Assembly: GCF_900078305.2 (NCBI RefSeq)
Contig: NZ_LT546028.1
Span: forward strand, 484,948 to 548,947
Length of the DNA: 64,000 nt
Source of the DNA: Corynebacterium bouchesdurhonense
Lineage (GTDB): Bacteria; Actinomycetota; Actinomycetes; Mycobacteriales; Mycobacteriaceae
Direction of reading: 5' to 3'
Positions 1 through 7,860 of the stretch are shown piece by piece (position 1 is the stretch's first letter; each line of letters starts with the position of its first letter). The notes under the pieces are model-generated. The model saw only the letters and a program-made list of their open reading frames with translations. It searched no databases and was not told where the DNA came from. The translations under genes and the position numbers were made by a program.

Positions 1-1049
1 GCCGTAAGCTCGTCAACCAACTCGTGCTCGGGCGCGAGCACCACGTAGCTGGCACCGAAGAGCGTGTCCGGGCGGGTGGTGAACACCTCGATCGGGCCCG
101 CCTCGGAGGCGAAGGTAACCTGCGCGCCGCGGGAGCGCCCGATCCAGTTGCGCTGCATGCTCTTGACCTTCTCCGGCCAATCCAAAAGCTCTAGGTCATC
201 CAGCAGGCGGTCCGAGTAGGCGGTGATGCGCATCATCCACTGGCGCAGGCGCTTGCGGTACACGGGGAAGTTGCCGCGCTCGGAGCGCCCGTCCGCGGTG
301 ACCTCCTCGTTTGCCAGCACGGTGCCCAGACCCGGGCACCAGTTGACCATGGAATCCGCCAGGTACACCAGGCGGTACTCGTCCAGCGCGGCGTGCTTCT
401 CCGCGGTGGTGAGGTCATTGAAGTTTCGGCCGTCCTTGAGTGTGCGCACGCCCGTCATCAGGTCGCGCACTAGGTCCTCGATGGGGCGGGCCTTCTGCTG
501 CTCCTCGTCGAACCAGGCGTTGTAGACCTGCAGGAAAATCCACTGCGTCCACTTGTAAAACTCCGGGTCCGTGGTGGCCACCGCGCGCCGCTTGTCGTGC
601 CCCAGGCCCAGCTGGCCCAGCTGGCGGGTCATGTTCTCGATGTTGGCCTCGGTGGTGGTGCGCGGGTGCGTGCCCGTCTGGATGGCGTACTGCTCCGCCG
701 GCAGGCCGAAGGCGTCATAGCCCAGGGTGTGCAGGACGTTCTTGCGCAGCATGCGGTTGTAGCGCGCGTAGACGTCCGTGGCGATGTAGCCCAGCGGGTG
801 GCCCACGTGCAGGCCCGCGCCGGAGGGGTACGGGAACATGTCCTGCACGTTGAGCTTCTCCGCGGGAAGGGGGCTCTGCTCGCTTTGCGACGCATCCGGG
901 GCCAAATCACCCACCGGGTTCGGCGCGTTAAAGGTGCCGTGCTCGCGCCAGAACTGCTGCCATTTCTGCTCGATGTCCCCGGCCAGCTCCGCGGTGTAGC
1001 GCTGGGACGGGCCAGTGGGGTTGTCGGGGTTGTCGCTCGCGTTCGTCAT
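1..1049 (-). CDS. leuS: Leucyl-tRNA synthetase, N-terminal part (cut by window edge)
   Basis: Charges tRNA-Leu with leucine in the cytoplasm. The reverse strand encodes about 349 residues from an ATG at 1047-1049, open to the left edge. The class I signature is visible as [16 protein letters not shown] (about residues 72-88), with HVGH as the HIGH motif. It is followed by [25 protein letters not shown] and by the start of the editing region ([16 protein letters not shown], then [18 protein letters not shown]), all typical of bacterial LeuS. The KMSKS loop would lie beyond the edge. A TACACT -10 element sits only 8 nt upstream of the ATG and there is no Shine-Dalgarno, so the mRNA is probably nearly leaderless. 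Identity is certain; only the 3' end is missing. Confidence 0.96.
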   Translation of the reverse strand, partial: MTNASDNPDNPTGPSQRYTAELAGDIEQKWQQFWREHGTFNAPNPVGDLAPDASQSEQSPLPAEKLNVQDMFPYPSGAGLHVGHPLGYIATDVYARYNRMLRKNVLHTLGYDAFGLPAEQYAIQTGTHPRTTTEANIENMTRQLGQLGLGHDKRRAVATTDPEFYKWTQWIFLQVYNAWFDEEQQKARPIEDLVRDLMTGVRTLKDGRNFNDLTTAEKHAALDEYRLVYLADSMVNWCPGLGTVLANEEVTADGRSERGNFPVYRKRLRQWMMRITAYSDRLLDDLELLDWPEKVKSMQRNWIGRSRGAQVTFASEAGPIEVFTTRPDTLFGASYVVLAPEHELVDELT

Positions 1050-1051
1050 GG

Positions 1052-1198
1052 TTAGCCAGTGTAGTAGGGCCCGTTCCACCGGCACCGCGGGCAGGCGCTA
1101 CCCGCGCGGCAGCGTGCGGGCGCGCCGTCGGTGACCAGCTCGATGCCGGAGGCGTTGATGGAGTCGATGGTGGCGTCAACGTTCATACGCGCAGGCAT
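1052..1198 (-). CDS. Small hypothetical Cys-containing protein upstream of leuS
   Basis: A 48-residue ORF from ATG 1198 (44 residues if ATG 1186 is used) ending just before leuS. The C-terminal half carries three closely spaced cysteines in [14 protein letters not shown], which could bind metal, and ends NGPYYTG. Composition looks protein-like: acidic and hydrophobic in the N-terminal part, with no Arg/Pro-rich shadow signature. There is no good ribosome-binding site before either ATG, and I do not recognise the family. It lies between the flavodoxin-like gene and leuS on the same strand, and its last codons overlap the leuS -10 element. It could be spurious. Confidence 0.4.
   Translation of the reverse strand: MPARMNVDATIDSINASGIELVTDGAPARCRAGSACPRCRWNGPYYTG
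1058..1063 (-). promoter_or_regulatory. -10 element of leuS (leaderless type)
   Basis: TACACT on the minus strand, followed by 8 nt and the leuS ATG. There is no ribosome-binding site in between. The same TANNNT, 6-8 nt, start-codon arrangement recurs at several other genes in the window. Confidence 0.5.
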
Positions 1199-1232
1199 TC
1201 GGAGCGATTGGGGGCCGGTCGTGCCGCCCGCC

Positions 1233-1760
1233 CTACGGCTGGTTCTTTTCAACCCACGCGACTAACGGGTCGAGGCGGGACAGGTCCACCCGGTCCACGT
1301 CCTCGCCGTAGGTGGCGATCATGTTCTTCTCGTTGTCCGACTTCTTCGGCTTCAGGCGCAGGGCGGAGATCAGCCCCTTCATCAGCATCGCGTGCTGGGT
1401 GGACAGCTCGGAGTAGTTTAGCCGGCCCGGTAGGTAGAAGCGGGCGACGCGGTCGGCGCGCTTGTTCAGCAGCCCGGCCGTGGCGTCCTTCGCCACCGCC
1501 TCTTCGTCTAGGGTCATGCCCACGGTGGCGAGGGCGACGGGGTAGTGCTCCAGGATGTCGTCGGCAAGCGAAAGCACGAACGTGGCGCCGTCGTTGAGCG
1601 GGCCGTGTGCGGGCGAGAGCACCACGATCGGCCCCTGCGGGGCAATCGCGGCCGCGAGCTCCGGGATCCGCTCGGCGGTGGTGCCGAGGCGTTGTGCGAG
1701 GGCTTCGGCGTACTCGCGCGTCGAGCCGTAGTAGCTGGAGTAGTAGACGCTGCAGGCCAT
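1233..1760 (-). CDS. Flavodoxin-domain protein
   Basis: Encodes 175 residues starting MACSVYYSSYYGSTREYAEAL. The first strand followed by SSYYGSTREYAE is the FMN-phosphate-binding loop pattern of flavodoxin-fold proteins. Later VVLSPAHGPLNDGATFVLSL fits the isoalloxazine-binding loop, and RFYLPGRLNYSELS resembles the region seen in HemG-type and menaquinone-dependent flavodoxin-domain proteins. It is presumably a soluble FMN electron carrier or reductase; the substrate cannot be told. I chose ATG 1760 over an upstream in-frame ATG at 1799 because the domain begins right there and a CACAAT -10 element lies 6 nt before it, implying a leaderless mRNA. It is a single gene with no obvious operon partner. 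Confidence 0.75.
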   Translation of the reverse strand: MACSVYYSSYYGSTREYAEALAQRLGTTAERIPELAAAIAPQGPIVVLSPAHGPLNDGATFVLSLADDILEHYPVALATVGMTLDEEAVAKDATAGLLNKRADRVARFYLPGRLNYSELSTQHAMLMKGLISALRLKPKKSDNEKNMIATYGEDVDRVDLSRLDPLVAWVEKNQP

Positions 1761-1766
1761 GGCCCT

Positions 1767-1772
1767 ATTGTG
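1767..1772 (-). promoter_or_regulatory. -10 element, leaderless, of the flavodoxin-like gene
   Basis: CACAAT on the minus strand, 6 nt before the ATG at 1760. No Shine-Dalgarno fits between them. This supports the shorter start for the downstream gene. Confidence 0.45.
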
Positions 1773-1809
1773 GCACGCGGGGCGGCAATCGCGCGGCACC
1801 TGCGCGCGG

Positions 1810-3246
1810 CTAGCTGCGCCCCGCGGCGATATTCCACACGGTCACGCCCATGATCACCAGGCCGAGCGCGAACACGAAGATGGTGTCCGGGCGGCGGGCG
1901 TAGTGCTTGAAGGCGATGGCCTTGTTGAAGAGGAGCCCCGGCATGATGTAGACGAGGAACGCCACGAAGATGCCGCCCACCACGGAGATCATGTCCAGAA
2001 TGGACGGGTTGGCCACAGCCACCAGCACCGCGGTGACGAAGACGAAGATGTTTACAATCCAGCGCAGCGCGTTCGAGGAGATGCGGGAGGCGAACCCGGG
2101 CGCGGCCACGCGGATGAGGTAGCCGGTGCCCTCCTCGGTGCCCAGCAGGTGGCCGAAGTAAGAGGTGATGATGGCGCAGATAGCCACGATCGGGCTCATC
2201 CAGGCCATGAACGCCGTGTCCGTCTCGTTGGCCAGGTAGGACAGGACGGGCACGTTCTGCTCGTTGGCGGCGTCCATGCCCTCCGCGCCGAGGGAGAGGG
2301 CGCAGGACCAGACGAAGAACATGGTGAACGTGACTAGGAGGATGGCAGTGACCAGCTCCACCTTGCCCACCTCGCGCTCGGTGGCCTCCACGTCCCCGTC
2401 CATCTTCTTCTGCACGTCCAGCGCGAACTGGGACAGCGCGGCCATGTGGCTGAAGGAGAACACCAGCACCGGCAGGATCAGCAGCACGCCCTGCCAGATG
2501 GGCATGGAGGACTCGTAGGCGCGGAAGCTGTCAAAGTCCCACTGCGGGATGAGGTAGAAGGACACCACCGCCAGGGCCACAATCAGCGGGTAGACGAGGA
2601 TGTTGGCCAGCCACAACGTGACCTTCTTGCCCAGGGCGTACGCGCCCGTCATCACACCCACCGCGGCGGACGCCAGCACCCACCTGTTCACGGACTCCCC
2701 GCCCAGCTGGTTCACAATGAAACTGTCCAGCGTGTTGGTAATGGAGATGCCGTAGATGAGCACCGTGGGGTAAATACCCAGCCAGTACAGCACCGCGGAG
2801 GCGAAGCCGCGCTTGCGGCCCGTCAGCGCCGTGATCACCTGCAGCACATCCAGGCCCTTCTCCGGCGAGGCAGAGACGATGCGCGCGTAGCTGCGGTGCG
2901 AGAAGAACACCATCGGGCCGATCAGCAGCGTGGCGATCAGCAGCGGCCAGAAACCGAAGCTGCCCGCGTTGATGGGCAGGAACAGGATGCCCGCGCCCAC
3001 GCCGGTGCCGAAGAGCGTGATCACCCACCGCATGAACGAGCCGTCCGGCTCATCGCCCTCGCGCTGCTCCTGGATCTGCTGGATGTCCGCGTCCGAGAGG
3101 TTCTCCTTGTCGAACTCGGCCCGCCCCATCTCGAGGTGCTCGTCTCCGAACTGCTCGGGGAGTTCGCCGTTGCCGCCGGTATCGGAGTTCGCTGCCTGGT
3201 TTGCCGTCTGGTTTGCCGCGGCGGAGTTGCCGCTCGGTGTGGACAT
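1810..3246 (-). CDS. SdaC/TdcC-type amino acid (serine/threonine) transporter
   Basis: A 478-residue integral membrane protein. The first 95 residues are hydrophilic, rich in Asn/Ala/Glu, and predicted cytoplasmic. The membrane domain starts with VITLFGTGVGAGILFLPINAGSFG, close to the first helix of the hydroxy/aromatic amino acid permease family (SdaC, TdcC). It continues with GPMVFFSHRSYARIV and about ten further hydrophobic segments. Members of that family import serine or threonine with protons. Substrate assignment here is inference from the first-helix signature. An AAGGG ribosome-binding site precedes ATG 3246. It is transcribed alone, downstream of the metallophosphoesterase gene on the same strand. 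Confidence 0.82.
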   Translation of the reverse strand: MSTPSGNSAAANQTANQAANSDTGGNGELPEQFGDEHLEMGRAEFDKENLSDADIQQIQEQREGDEPDGSFMRWVITLFGTGVGAGILFLPINAGSFGFWPLLIATLLIGPMVFFSHRSYARIVSASPEKGLDVLQVITALTGRKRGFASAVLYWLGIYPTVLIYGISITNTLDSFIVNQLGGESVNRWVLASAAVGVMTGAYALGKKVTLWLANILVYPLIVALAVVSFYLIPQWDFDSFRAYESSMPIWQGVLLILPVLVFSFSHMAALSQFALDVQKKMDGDVEATEREVGKVELVTAILLVTFTMFFVWSCALSLGAEGMDAANEQNVPVLSYLANETDTAFMAWMSPIVAICAIITSYFGHLLGTEEGTGYLIRVAAPGFASRISSNALRWIVNIFVFVTAVLVAVANPSILDMISVVGGIFVAFLVYIMPGLLFNKAIAFKHYARRPDTIFVFALGLVIMGVTVWNIAAGRS

Positions 3247-3363
3247 GGTGCTGTGGCCCTTCTTCAGTCCCTAGTAAGAAGTCCGAGCGTAACAGGCGCG
3301 GCCGGCGTGTTCGGGTGTTTTTCGTCGCAGCCCTGGCCACGCACTGCGCCCCGCAGCGCGGTC

Positions 3364-5613
3364 CTACAGTCCCAGCATGTCCCGCAGCTGCTTGGCTGCC
3401 TCGCCGCCGAGGCTCACCAGCAGCGCGGCGATCGCGCCAGCCGCGCCGAGCGCGCCGAACACGGTGCCCGCCACAAAGACCCAGAAGGAGCTCTTGCTTG
3501 ACGACGCCACCGAGCCGCCGCCCGCCCCCGGCACCGGCGTCGGGGCCGGTGCCGGGGTCTCGGTGTCCGTCCCCGGGGTCTCGGTGTCCGTCCCCGGGGT
3601 CTCGGTGTCCGTCCCCGGCGCCTCGGGCTCCTGGGTAGTCGCGCGGGCGGTAAGCCACTCGTCCTGGCCGATGGGGTGGTCCACGATGCGGATCTCGCCG
3701 ATGTTGCCAAACCAGCCGTCGACCTTGCGGGTCTCCCACTCGGAGGTGCCGAGGATCCACTTGTACCCCTCGCCCGCCATGCCAACGGGGCCGTAGCCGT
3801 CGCGGAGAATCGGCGAGCCGTCCACGTACATCGTCACCGACTGGTCAGCCGGGTCGTTGACCACGGCAACGTGCATCCACTCGCCCTTGGGCACCTCGTG
3901 GGTCCAGTTGGAGAAGCCGCGGCCGTTCTCACCGAGCGAGTACCAGCGCAGCTCGCGCAGGTTGGACACGCCGAGCATCTGGATCGGGTCGCCGTCCGGG
4001 TCGTCCGGGTTCACGCCGGTACCGTCGATGTCTCGCACCAGCGCGTTGGACCAGCCGTTGTCGTCGCCGTTCCAGTCCTCGTCCAGCTTCAGGAAGGCCT
4101 CGAGGGTGTAGCCCTTGTCAAAGCGGGCGTCATTGACTGGGGCGTTTTCGGCCGTCTCGAACCAGGACACACCGTGCTTCAAGGTCGGCTCGGAGAAGCG
4201 CAGCGAGCCGGCGTCGGAGGACAGGGGGTGCTTGTCGGTGGTGAACGTGACGTGCTCCTGCTTCGCGCCGAGGCGGTACCGGGCGCGGGTCATGTCGTTG
4301 CCCGCGGCGACGTCGGGGATGGTGGAGCCGGAGGGCGCTGGGGTTGCGTCGACAAGCAATTGCCCCTTAAAACGCGTCTGACCCGGGCGCCAGTGCGCGA
4401 CGGTGCCCTCCACGTGCGGGTAATCCTCGGTGTCCTTGGGCCGCGCGGCCTCGGTGATGGTGTACGGCGTGTAGCCGTCCCGCAGGCTCTCGCGGAGGAC
4501 CTCGGCGTAATCCGGGTCGTTCTCGTCGCCCTTGGCCCAGCCCTGGTTGAAAGGCTTGAAGCGCTCGGCGAAATCGAAGTCGATGACGTAGGAATCGCCC
4601 TTGCCGGCGGGCAGCAGGTGGTCGAAGGACGTCAGCTGCCCCGGCTGCTTCTCCTTCACCCACGGGGAGTACGCCGTCATCTCGATCTTGTTGTTGCTCA
4701 GGTCGAACATGAGCTGGCCCATCAGGCCGTTGCCGCCCAAGTACGCCATCTGGTAATCCTGCAGGATGCTGATCACCTGGTGGCCGGCGTCGTTGGTCTC
4801 CACGTGGTAGCCGGCGCCGTGGTTGTGGCCCGCGATGGTGAGGAAGATCTGGTCATTCTTACGGATGAGCTTGTTCCACAGGTGCTGCCCGTACTCCTTG
4901 CTGTAGAACACGTTGCCCTGGCCGTCGATCGCGTCGATTTCGTGCGCAGTGAGGATCACCGGCAGCTCCGGGTGCTCGTCGATGACGCGCTGCGCCCAGT
5001 CAAGCGTTGCATCGTTTGCGCGGAAGCCGAGCGCGAGCACCAGGTACCGCTGCCCCTCCGCCTCGAAGATGTGGTACTCCGAATCCACCGTCTGGCCGGG
5101 GAATCCGTAATCGTTCCGCCCACTGTTATAGATATCAGTGGACTCGAATCGGCCCTGGAAGGTGGGGACGGCCTCTGCGCGGGACTGCGGGAAGTACCGC
5201 TGGAACACGGAGGTGTTATTCACCATGGCGTAATCGTGGTTGCCCGGCAGCACCGAGTAATCCACCTTGGCGTCCTCGAGGATCTTCATCGCGTCCGAGG
5301 CGATGTCCCAACTGGCCAGGTCCCGCGGCTGATCCACCAAGTCGCCCAGATGGGTGACGAACTTGGTGCCGAGCTTGTCATGGTTGTCCGCGATGAACCG
5401 GGTTTGCGAGTTGAACGGGTTGGAACCGTAGCGGGAACCGAAAATGTCGCCCGCCGCTTCGGTGCCGTAGCGGGCGTAGAACTGGGTGTCCGGCATGACC
5501 TGGACGGTGAAGCGGGAAGCGAGGTTTTCTGCGGCGCCCGCCATAGGCAGCGCCAGTTGGGTGATCGGGGTGAGCAAGGCCAGGGCGGTTACGGCGGCAA
5601 CGCGTGTGCGCAT
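3364..5613 (-). CDS. Secreted, C-terminally anchored metallophosphoesterase with LamG-like domain
   Basis: A 749-residue exported protein. An N-terminal Sec signal peptide (MRTRVAAVTALALLTPITQ...AGA) precedes a calcineurin-like phosphoesterase domain. Its metal ligands are visible as MPDTQFY (about residue 38), HLGDLVD (about 88), LPGNHDY (about 121), TAHEID (about 221) and AGHNHGAGYH (about 260). Residues about 465-650 resemble a LamG/concanavalin-like jelly roll (FSEPTLKHGVSWF, VTMYVDGSP, GEIRIVDHP). Then come three GTDTETP repeats, a Pro/Gly linker, and a final hydrophobic segment from about residue 710. It probably hydrolyses phosphate esters at the cell surface; the substrate is unknown. 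Start 5613 is set by GGAG seven bases upstream and by the signal peptide. Two dispersed GCTT..CGACGC motif copies lie inside, one in the linker just before the membrane segment. Confidence 0.85.
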   Translation of the reverse strand: MRTRVAAVTALALLTPITQLALPMAGAAENLASRFTVQVMPDTQFYARYGTEAAGDIFGSRYGSNPFNSQTRFIADNHDKLGTKFVTHLGDLVDQPRDLASWDIASDAMKILEDAKVDYSVLPGNHDYAMVNNTSVFQRYFPQSRAEAVPTFQGRFESTDIYNSGRNDYGFPGQTVDSEYHIFEAEGQRYLVLALGFRANDATLDWAQRVIDEHPELPVILTAHEIDAIDGQGNVFYSKEYGQHLWNKLIRKNDQIFLTIAGHNHGAGYHVETNDAGHQVISILQDYQMAYLGGNGLMGQLMFDLSNNKIEMTAYSPWVKEKQPGQLTSFDHLLPAGKGDSYVIDFDFAERFKPFNQGWAKGDENDPDYAEVLRESLRDGYTPYTITEAARPKDTEDYPHVEGTVAHWRPGQTRFKGQLLVDATPAPSGSTIPDVAAGNDMTRARYRLGAKQEHVTFTTDKHPLSSDAGSLRFSEPTLKHGVSWFETAENAPVNDARFDKGYTLEAFLKLDEDWNGDDNGWSNALVRDIDGTGVNPDDPDGDPIQMLGVSNLRELRWYSLGENGRGFSNWTHEVPKGEWMHVAVVNDPADQSVTMYVDGSPILRDGYGPVGMAGEGYKWILGTSEWETRKVDGWFGNIGEIRIVDHPIGQDEWLTARATTQEPEAPGTDTETPGTDTETPGTDTETPAPAPTPVPGAGGGSVASSSKSSFWVFVAGTVFGALGAAGAIAALLVSLGGEAAKQLRDMLGL
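3496..3507 (+). repeat. Dispersed motif, near match (GCTTGACGACGC)
   Basis: One mismatch from GCTTGTCGACGC, read on the plus strand and antisense to its gene. It lies in the Ser-rich linker before the C-terminal membrane segment of the metallophosphoesterase. The left flank GGAGCTCTT matches other copies. Confidence 0.7.
3556..3619 (-). repeat. Tandem 21-bp repeat encoding GTDTETP
   Basis: Three consecutive nearly identical 21-bp units within the metallophosphoesterase gene, each encoding Gly-Thr-Asp-Thr-Glu-Thr-Pro. They form a spacer between the LamG-like domain and the membrane anchor. The 21-bp unit keeps the frame, so copy-number change would alter stalk length only. Confidence 0.9.
4346..4357 (-). 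repeat. Dispersed motif GCTTGTCGACGC, exact copy
   Basis: Exact 12-mer on the minus strand, inside the metallophosphoesterase gene and read in frame as LLVDATP. A GGGGCAATT left flank is followed by AACCCC on the right. Confidence 0.9.
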
Positions 5614-5794
5614 GACATCTCCAGAGCGAAAGCAGGTGTACGGCAGGGGTTTCCGAGCCACCTCTCAATTTAAATTCAGCAGGTGAGCACCGGGTTGCGT
5701 CGAGGTGAATTTATTGTTGCGGAGGGGCTGGGAAGGCAGATGGGCTATATGCAGGTACACCTCCACCACTTCACGGTCCGACAGAAAGGTCCCC

Positions 5795-6121
5795 ATGCAC
5801 AAGAAACTTGCCGCCGTAATCACTGCGGGCGCACTCGGCCTCTCCGGCATCGCCGCCGCACCGGCCTCCGCCGAGCAGAAGTACAACTTCACCCCGCCCG
5901 TGGCGAGGACGCCCATCGACCAGAACCCGGGTGCCGCCAACACCGGTACCCCGGCGAAGACCACCGCGAAGACCACCGCCGCGAATGCCAACTCCGGCTC
6001 CAGCAGCACGGTCGGCACCGCCATCGGGGTCCTGGTCTTTGGCACTCTCTTCCTAGCTATCTACGGCTGGTTCAGCCCCTACAACCCGAACGGTGGGTGG
6101 GCTAACGCGCAGGCGCGCTAG
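5795..6121 (+). CDS. Small secreted, membrane-anchored protein of unknown function
   Basis: A 108-residue protein. The signal peptide MHKKLAAVITAGALGLSGIA ends near APASAEQ. A Thr/Ala/Asn-rich low-complexity stretch follows (AKTTAKTTAANANSGSSS). A second hydrophobic segment (TAIGVLVFGTLFLAIYGWF) ends in a short tail YNPNGGWANAQAR. The predicted product is exported and tethered by its C-terminal helix. I do not recognise the family. Start 5795 was chosen because AGAAAGG lies 6-8 bases upstream and the signal peptide starts there; an in-frame upstream start would add a non-signal-like leader. TATATG about 40 bases upstream could be a -10 element. The gene is divergent from the metallophosphoesterase. 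Confidence 0.75.
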   Translation: MHKKLAAVITAGALGLSGIAAAPASAEQKYNFTPPVARTPIDQNPGAANTGTPAKTTAKTTAANANSGSSSTVGTAIGVLVFGTLFLAIYGWFSPYNPNGGWANAQAR

Positions 6122-6137
6122 GGGGTTCCGCGCTGGG

Positions 6138-7295
6138 TTACTGCCAGAGGCGCCTGCGTCGATCGAGCACCCGCCGCAGGTCGCGTGAGCGCCGCGGATC
6201 GAAATCCGTGGCGGCGATGATCCTCTCGGCGGCACCTGCTGTGATTGCAAGTGCCTGCGCCATGACCCGGTCGGTGGCGCGCTCCGACAGTCCGATCTCC
6301 GAGCAGAAGGCCCGGAAGATTCTGGCGCTGATGTTGTCCTTGCGACCTTGCAGCGCCAGCGCCATTGTGGAATCGCCGTATGGGACGGTAGAGGGAATGT
6401 CGTAGATCGGCGCGACCTGGGCCCCGTTACCGCGCCACACAAGCGACAGGTTCTTCGCGTGGAGATCGCCATTTCCGGTGAGCCACGCCAACGCGGTCTG
6501 GAATGCGATCGACCGCGCAGTCAGGATTGGCGACGCGCTCACGCTCATGAGGGCACCCGCCACATCCTCCATGTCCGGTTCGTACTTGGCACTGGGATAG
6601 AGGCCCATGATCTGGGCTGCGTCTTCTACGTGGAAACGGGTGCCGTTCTCCCGGTCGAAGCGGGTGACTAGGAGACCGGGTCGACCGGAGGCGTCGACAA
6701 GCAGCTGCGTTTGAGCCAACGGAAACTTAGCGGCTGAGGCGATAGCAAAGCAGGCAGCCTCATTCTCTACCAGCTGCGGGTACTCGGGCGGGGAGACTTT
6801 GAGAATGTAGTCGGTATCGTGGCCGCGGACCGGAGCCGCCATCGTGCGAGCGGAAGCCTTGTCTTGCACCCCCGGCAGGGCAACGGGGTCGGCGATACCT
6901 GCGGCCGTGAGCGCGGCAGAAAAATCGAGGGGGCCGGAAAGATCAATCGAAGCGGAGGCGGGCTCAAGGGGTTGACCGTGGGGTACAACGCTGACGTTGC
7001 CGATAGTGTTGGAACCCACCTCGAGCAGAAGAGCAAGCTCGTCATCGAGCGACGCCTTGACCGTGCGCTTCAGCGTGGAGAGTCTCCGCCCCTCCGGCAG
7101 GAGGTTCGTGAAAAACGGCGGGAGTGCGCCCGCCGGTGTGATGTAGGGTGCCCCGCTGAAAGGTAACGTTGTAGCCACCGCGGTCGGCGCCGTGTCGACG
7201 TAGCGAAACTCCGTGAGCCCGTCCGGCAACCGAGTAAAGTTGCCCGCCAATGCCTCGCCCACGTACACGTCTGCAGCAGCCACCGGATGTGTCAT
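6138..7295 (-). CDS. hipA: HipA-like serine/threonine kinase toxin
   Basis: A 385-residue HipA-family protein. The N-terminal subdomain has the typical run YVGEALAGNF...FSGAPYITPAGALPPFFTNLLPEGRR. The presumed phosphate-binding/autophosphorylation loop is LPGVQDKASARTM (about residues 140-153). The kinase core shows ILKVSPPEYPQLVENEAACF, LLVTRFDRENG, the catalytic loop TGNGDLHAKNLSL, and the metal-binding APIYDIPSTVPYG. Family members phosphorylate glutamyl-tRNA synthetase or other targets and arrest growth, neutralised by a HipB partner. Here hipB lies directly upstream and overlaps by 4 bp (ATGA). A dispersed motif copy sits in the segment encoding LLVDASGRP. Catalytic residues look intact. 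Toxicity is inferred from the family, not shown. Confidence 0.88.
   Translation of the reverse strand: MTHPVAAADVYVGEALAGNFTRLPDGLTEFRYVDTAPTAVATTLPFSGAPYITPAGALPPFFTNLLPEGRRLSTLKRTVKASLDDELALLLEVGSNTIGNVSVVPHGQPLEPASASIDLSGPLDFSAALTAAGIADPVALPGVQDKASARTMAAPVRGHDTDYILKVSPPEYPQLVENEAACFAIASAAKFPLAQTQLLVDASGRPGLLVTRFDRENGTRFHVEDAAQIMGLYPSAKYEPDMEDVAGALMSVSASPILTARSIAFQTALAWLTGNGDLHAKNLSLVWRGNGAQVAPIYDIPSTVPYGDSTMALALQGRKDNISARIFRAFCSEIGLSERATDRVMAQALAITAGAAERIIAATDFDPRRSRDLRRVLDRRRRLWQ
6691..6702 (-). repeat. Dispersed motif GCTTGTCGACGC, exact copy
   Basis: Exact 12-mer on the minus strand within hipA, read in frame as LLVDAS. It is followed by CTCC, like other copies. Confidence 0.9.
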
Positions 7296-7507
7296 AGTGG
7301 ATCAGTCCTGTGCAAAACAGGTACAAGGTCATATCCGAGCACACCTAGGACCTCTATGACCTTGCCGATCTCTGCCGTTGATTTCCCCTTCTCCAGCTCC
7401 CGAATGAACCGGTCTGAGACATCGGCGAGCTCCGCTACCTCGAGCTGGGTGAGGCGGAGCTGTTTCCGCTGAGCGCGGACGAAGGATCCGAGCGACCCGA
7501 TATCCAT
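7292..7507 (-). CDS. hipB: HipB-like antitoxin, XRE-family helix-turn-helix
   Basis: A 71-residue protein, MDIGSLGSFVRAQRKQLRLT, then QLEVAELADVSDRFIRELEKGK. This is a compact lambda-repressor-type HTH with helix 2/3 at about residues 20-40 and a short C-terminal segment. It should bind hipA protein and repress the hipBA promoter. ATG 7507 is preferred over GTG 7513 because a GAGGGG/TGGAG ribosome-binding site precedes it. The gene overlaps hipA by 4 bp, so translation is probably coupled. A pair of 14-bp direct repeats 55-100 bp upstream is a candidate operator. Confidence 0.85.
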   Translation of the reverse strand: MDIGSLGSFVRAQRKQLRLTQLEVAELADVSDRFIRELEKGKSTAEIGKVIEVLGVLGYDLVPVLHRTDPL

Positions 7508-7561
7508 CTCCACCCCTCTCGTGCGGAACGATCGTGCCGATTTTAATCTTGCCGGCCATTA

Positions 7562-7606
7562 ACTTACCGTTTTTCCGAAGGATTCGGATCGCACTTTCCG
7601 TTTTTC
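7562..7606 (-). promoter_or_regulatory. Direct-repeat pair upstream of hipBA, candidate operator
   Basis: ACTTWCCGTTTTTC occurs at 7562-7575 and again at 7593-7606. The start-to-start spacing is 31 bp, close to three helical turns, so both lie on one face of the DNA. The 140-bp gap 7514-7654 holds no gene I can support. The repeats differ from the E. coli HipB operator (TATCC-N8-GGATA). Confidence 0.5.
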
Positions 7607-7654
7607 TCCGAGGACTCTGATGCGGAGCTGTCTTTGCCCGTCGCGACCGGGCAA

Positions 7655-7858
7655 CTAGGGTTCCTCGCCGAACACGTCGAAGAACTCGATCTCGGCGACT
7701 TCGAGCGCTCCACTAGCATCTTCGAGCTCGGCTTCGGCCTCGAGGCGCTCTTCTTCCGTCTTCGCTGCGGCAAGCTTCTGCTCGGCCTCTTCAATCGCGC
7801 GGTGAAGCTCGTTCAAATCGAAGTAGGCATCACTTCGCGCATCTTCATAGGAATTCAT
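7655..7858 (-). CDS. Small acidic coiled-coil protein, unknown
   Basis: A 67-residue protein starting MNSYEDARSDAYFDLNELHR, then a long helix rich in Glu and Ala (AIEEAEQKLAAAKTEEERLEAEAE) ending EFFDVFGEEP. It looks like one strongly acidic coiled coil, with no membrane segment. It starts 2 bp after the stop of the 380-residue gene upstream, so the two are almost certainly cotranscribed and perhaps partners. I do not recognise the family. The pair lies next to hipBA in a lower-GC patch, which suggests accessory DNA. Confidence 0.65.
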   Translation of the reverse strand: MNSYEDARSDAYFDLNELHRAIEEAEQKLAAAKTEEERLEAEAELEDASGALEVAEIEFFDVFGEEP

Positions 7859-7860
7859 TG

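Noticed and set aside
3676..5673. 665-codon open frame antisense to the metallophosphoesterase gene
   Set aside because: The translation is rich in Val, Arg, His and Gly with no domain, and the opposite strand has clear phosphoesterase motifs. It is a high-GC shadow.
7564..7794. 76-codon Ser/Lys/Arg-rich frame upstream of hipB
   Set aside because: Overlaps the more protein-like 67-residue coiled-coil gene in another frame, and covers the putative hipBA operator.
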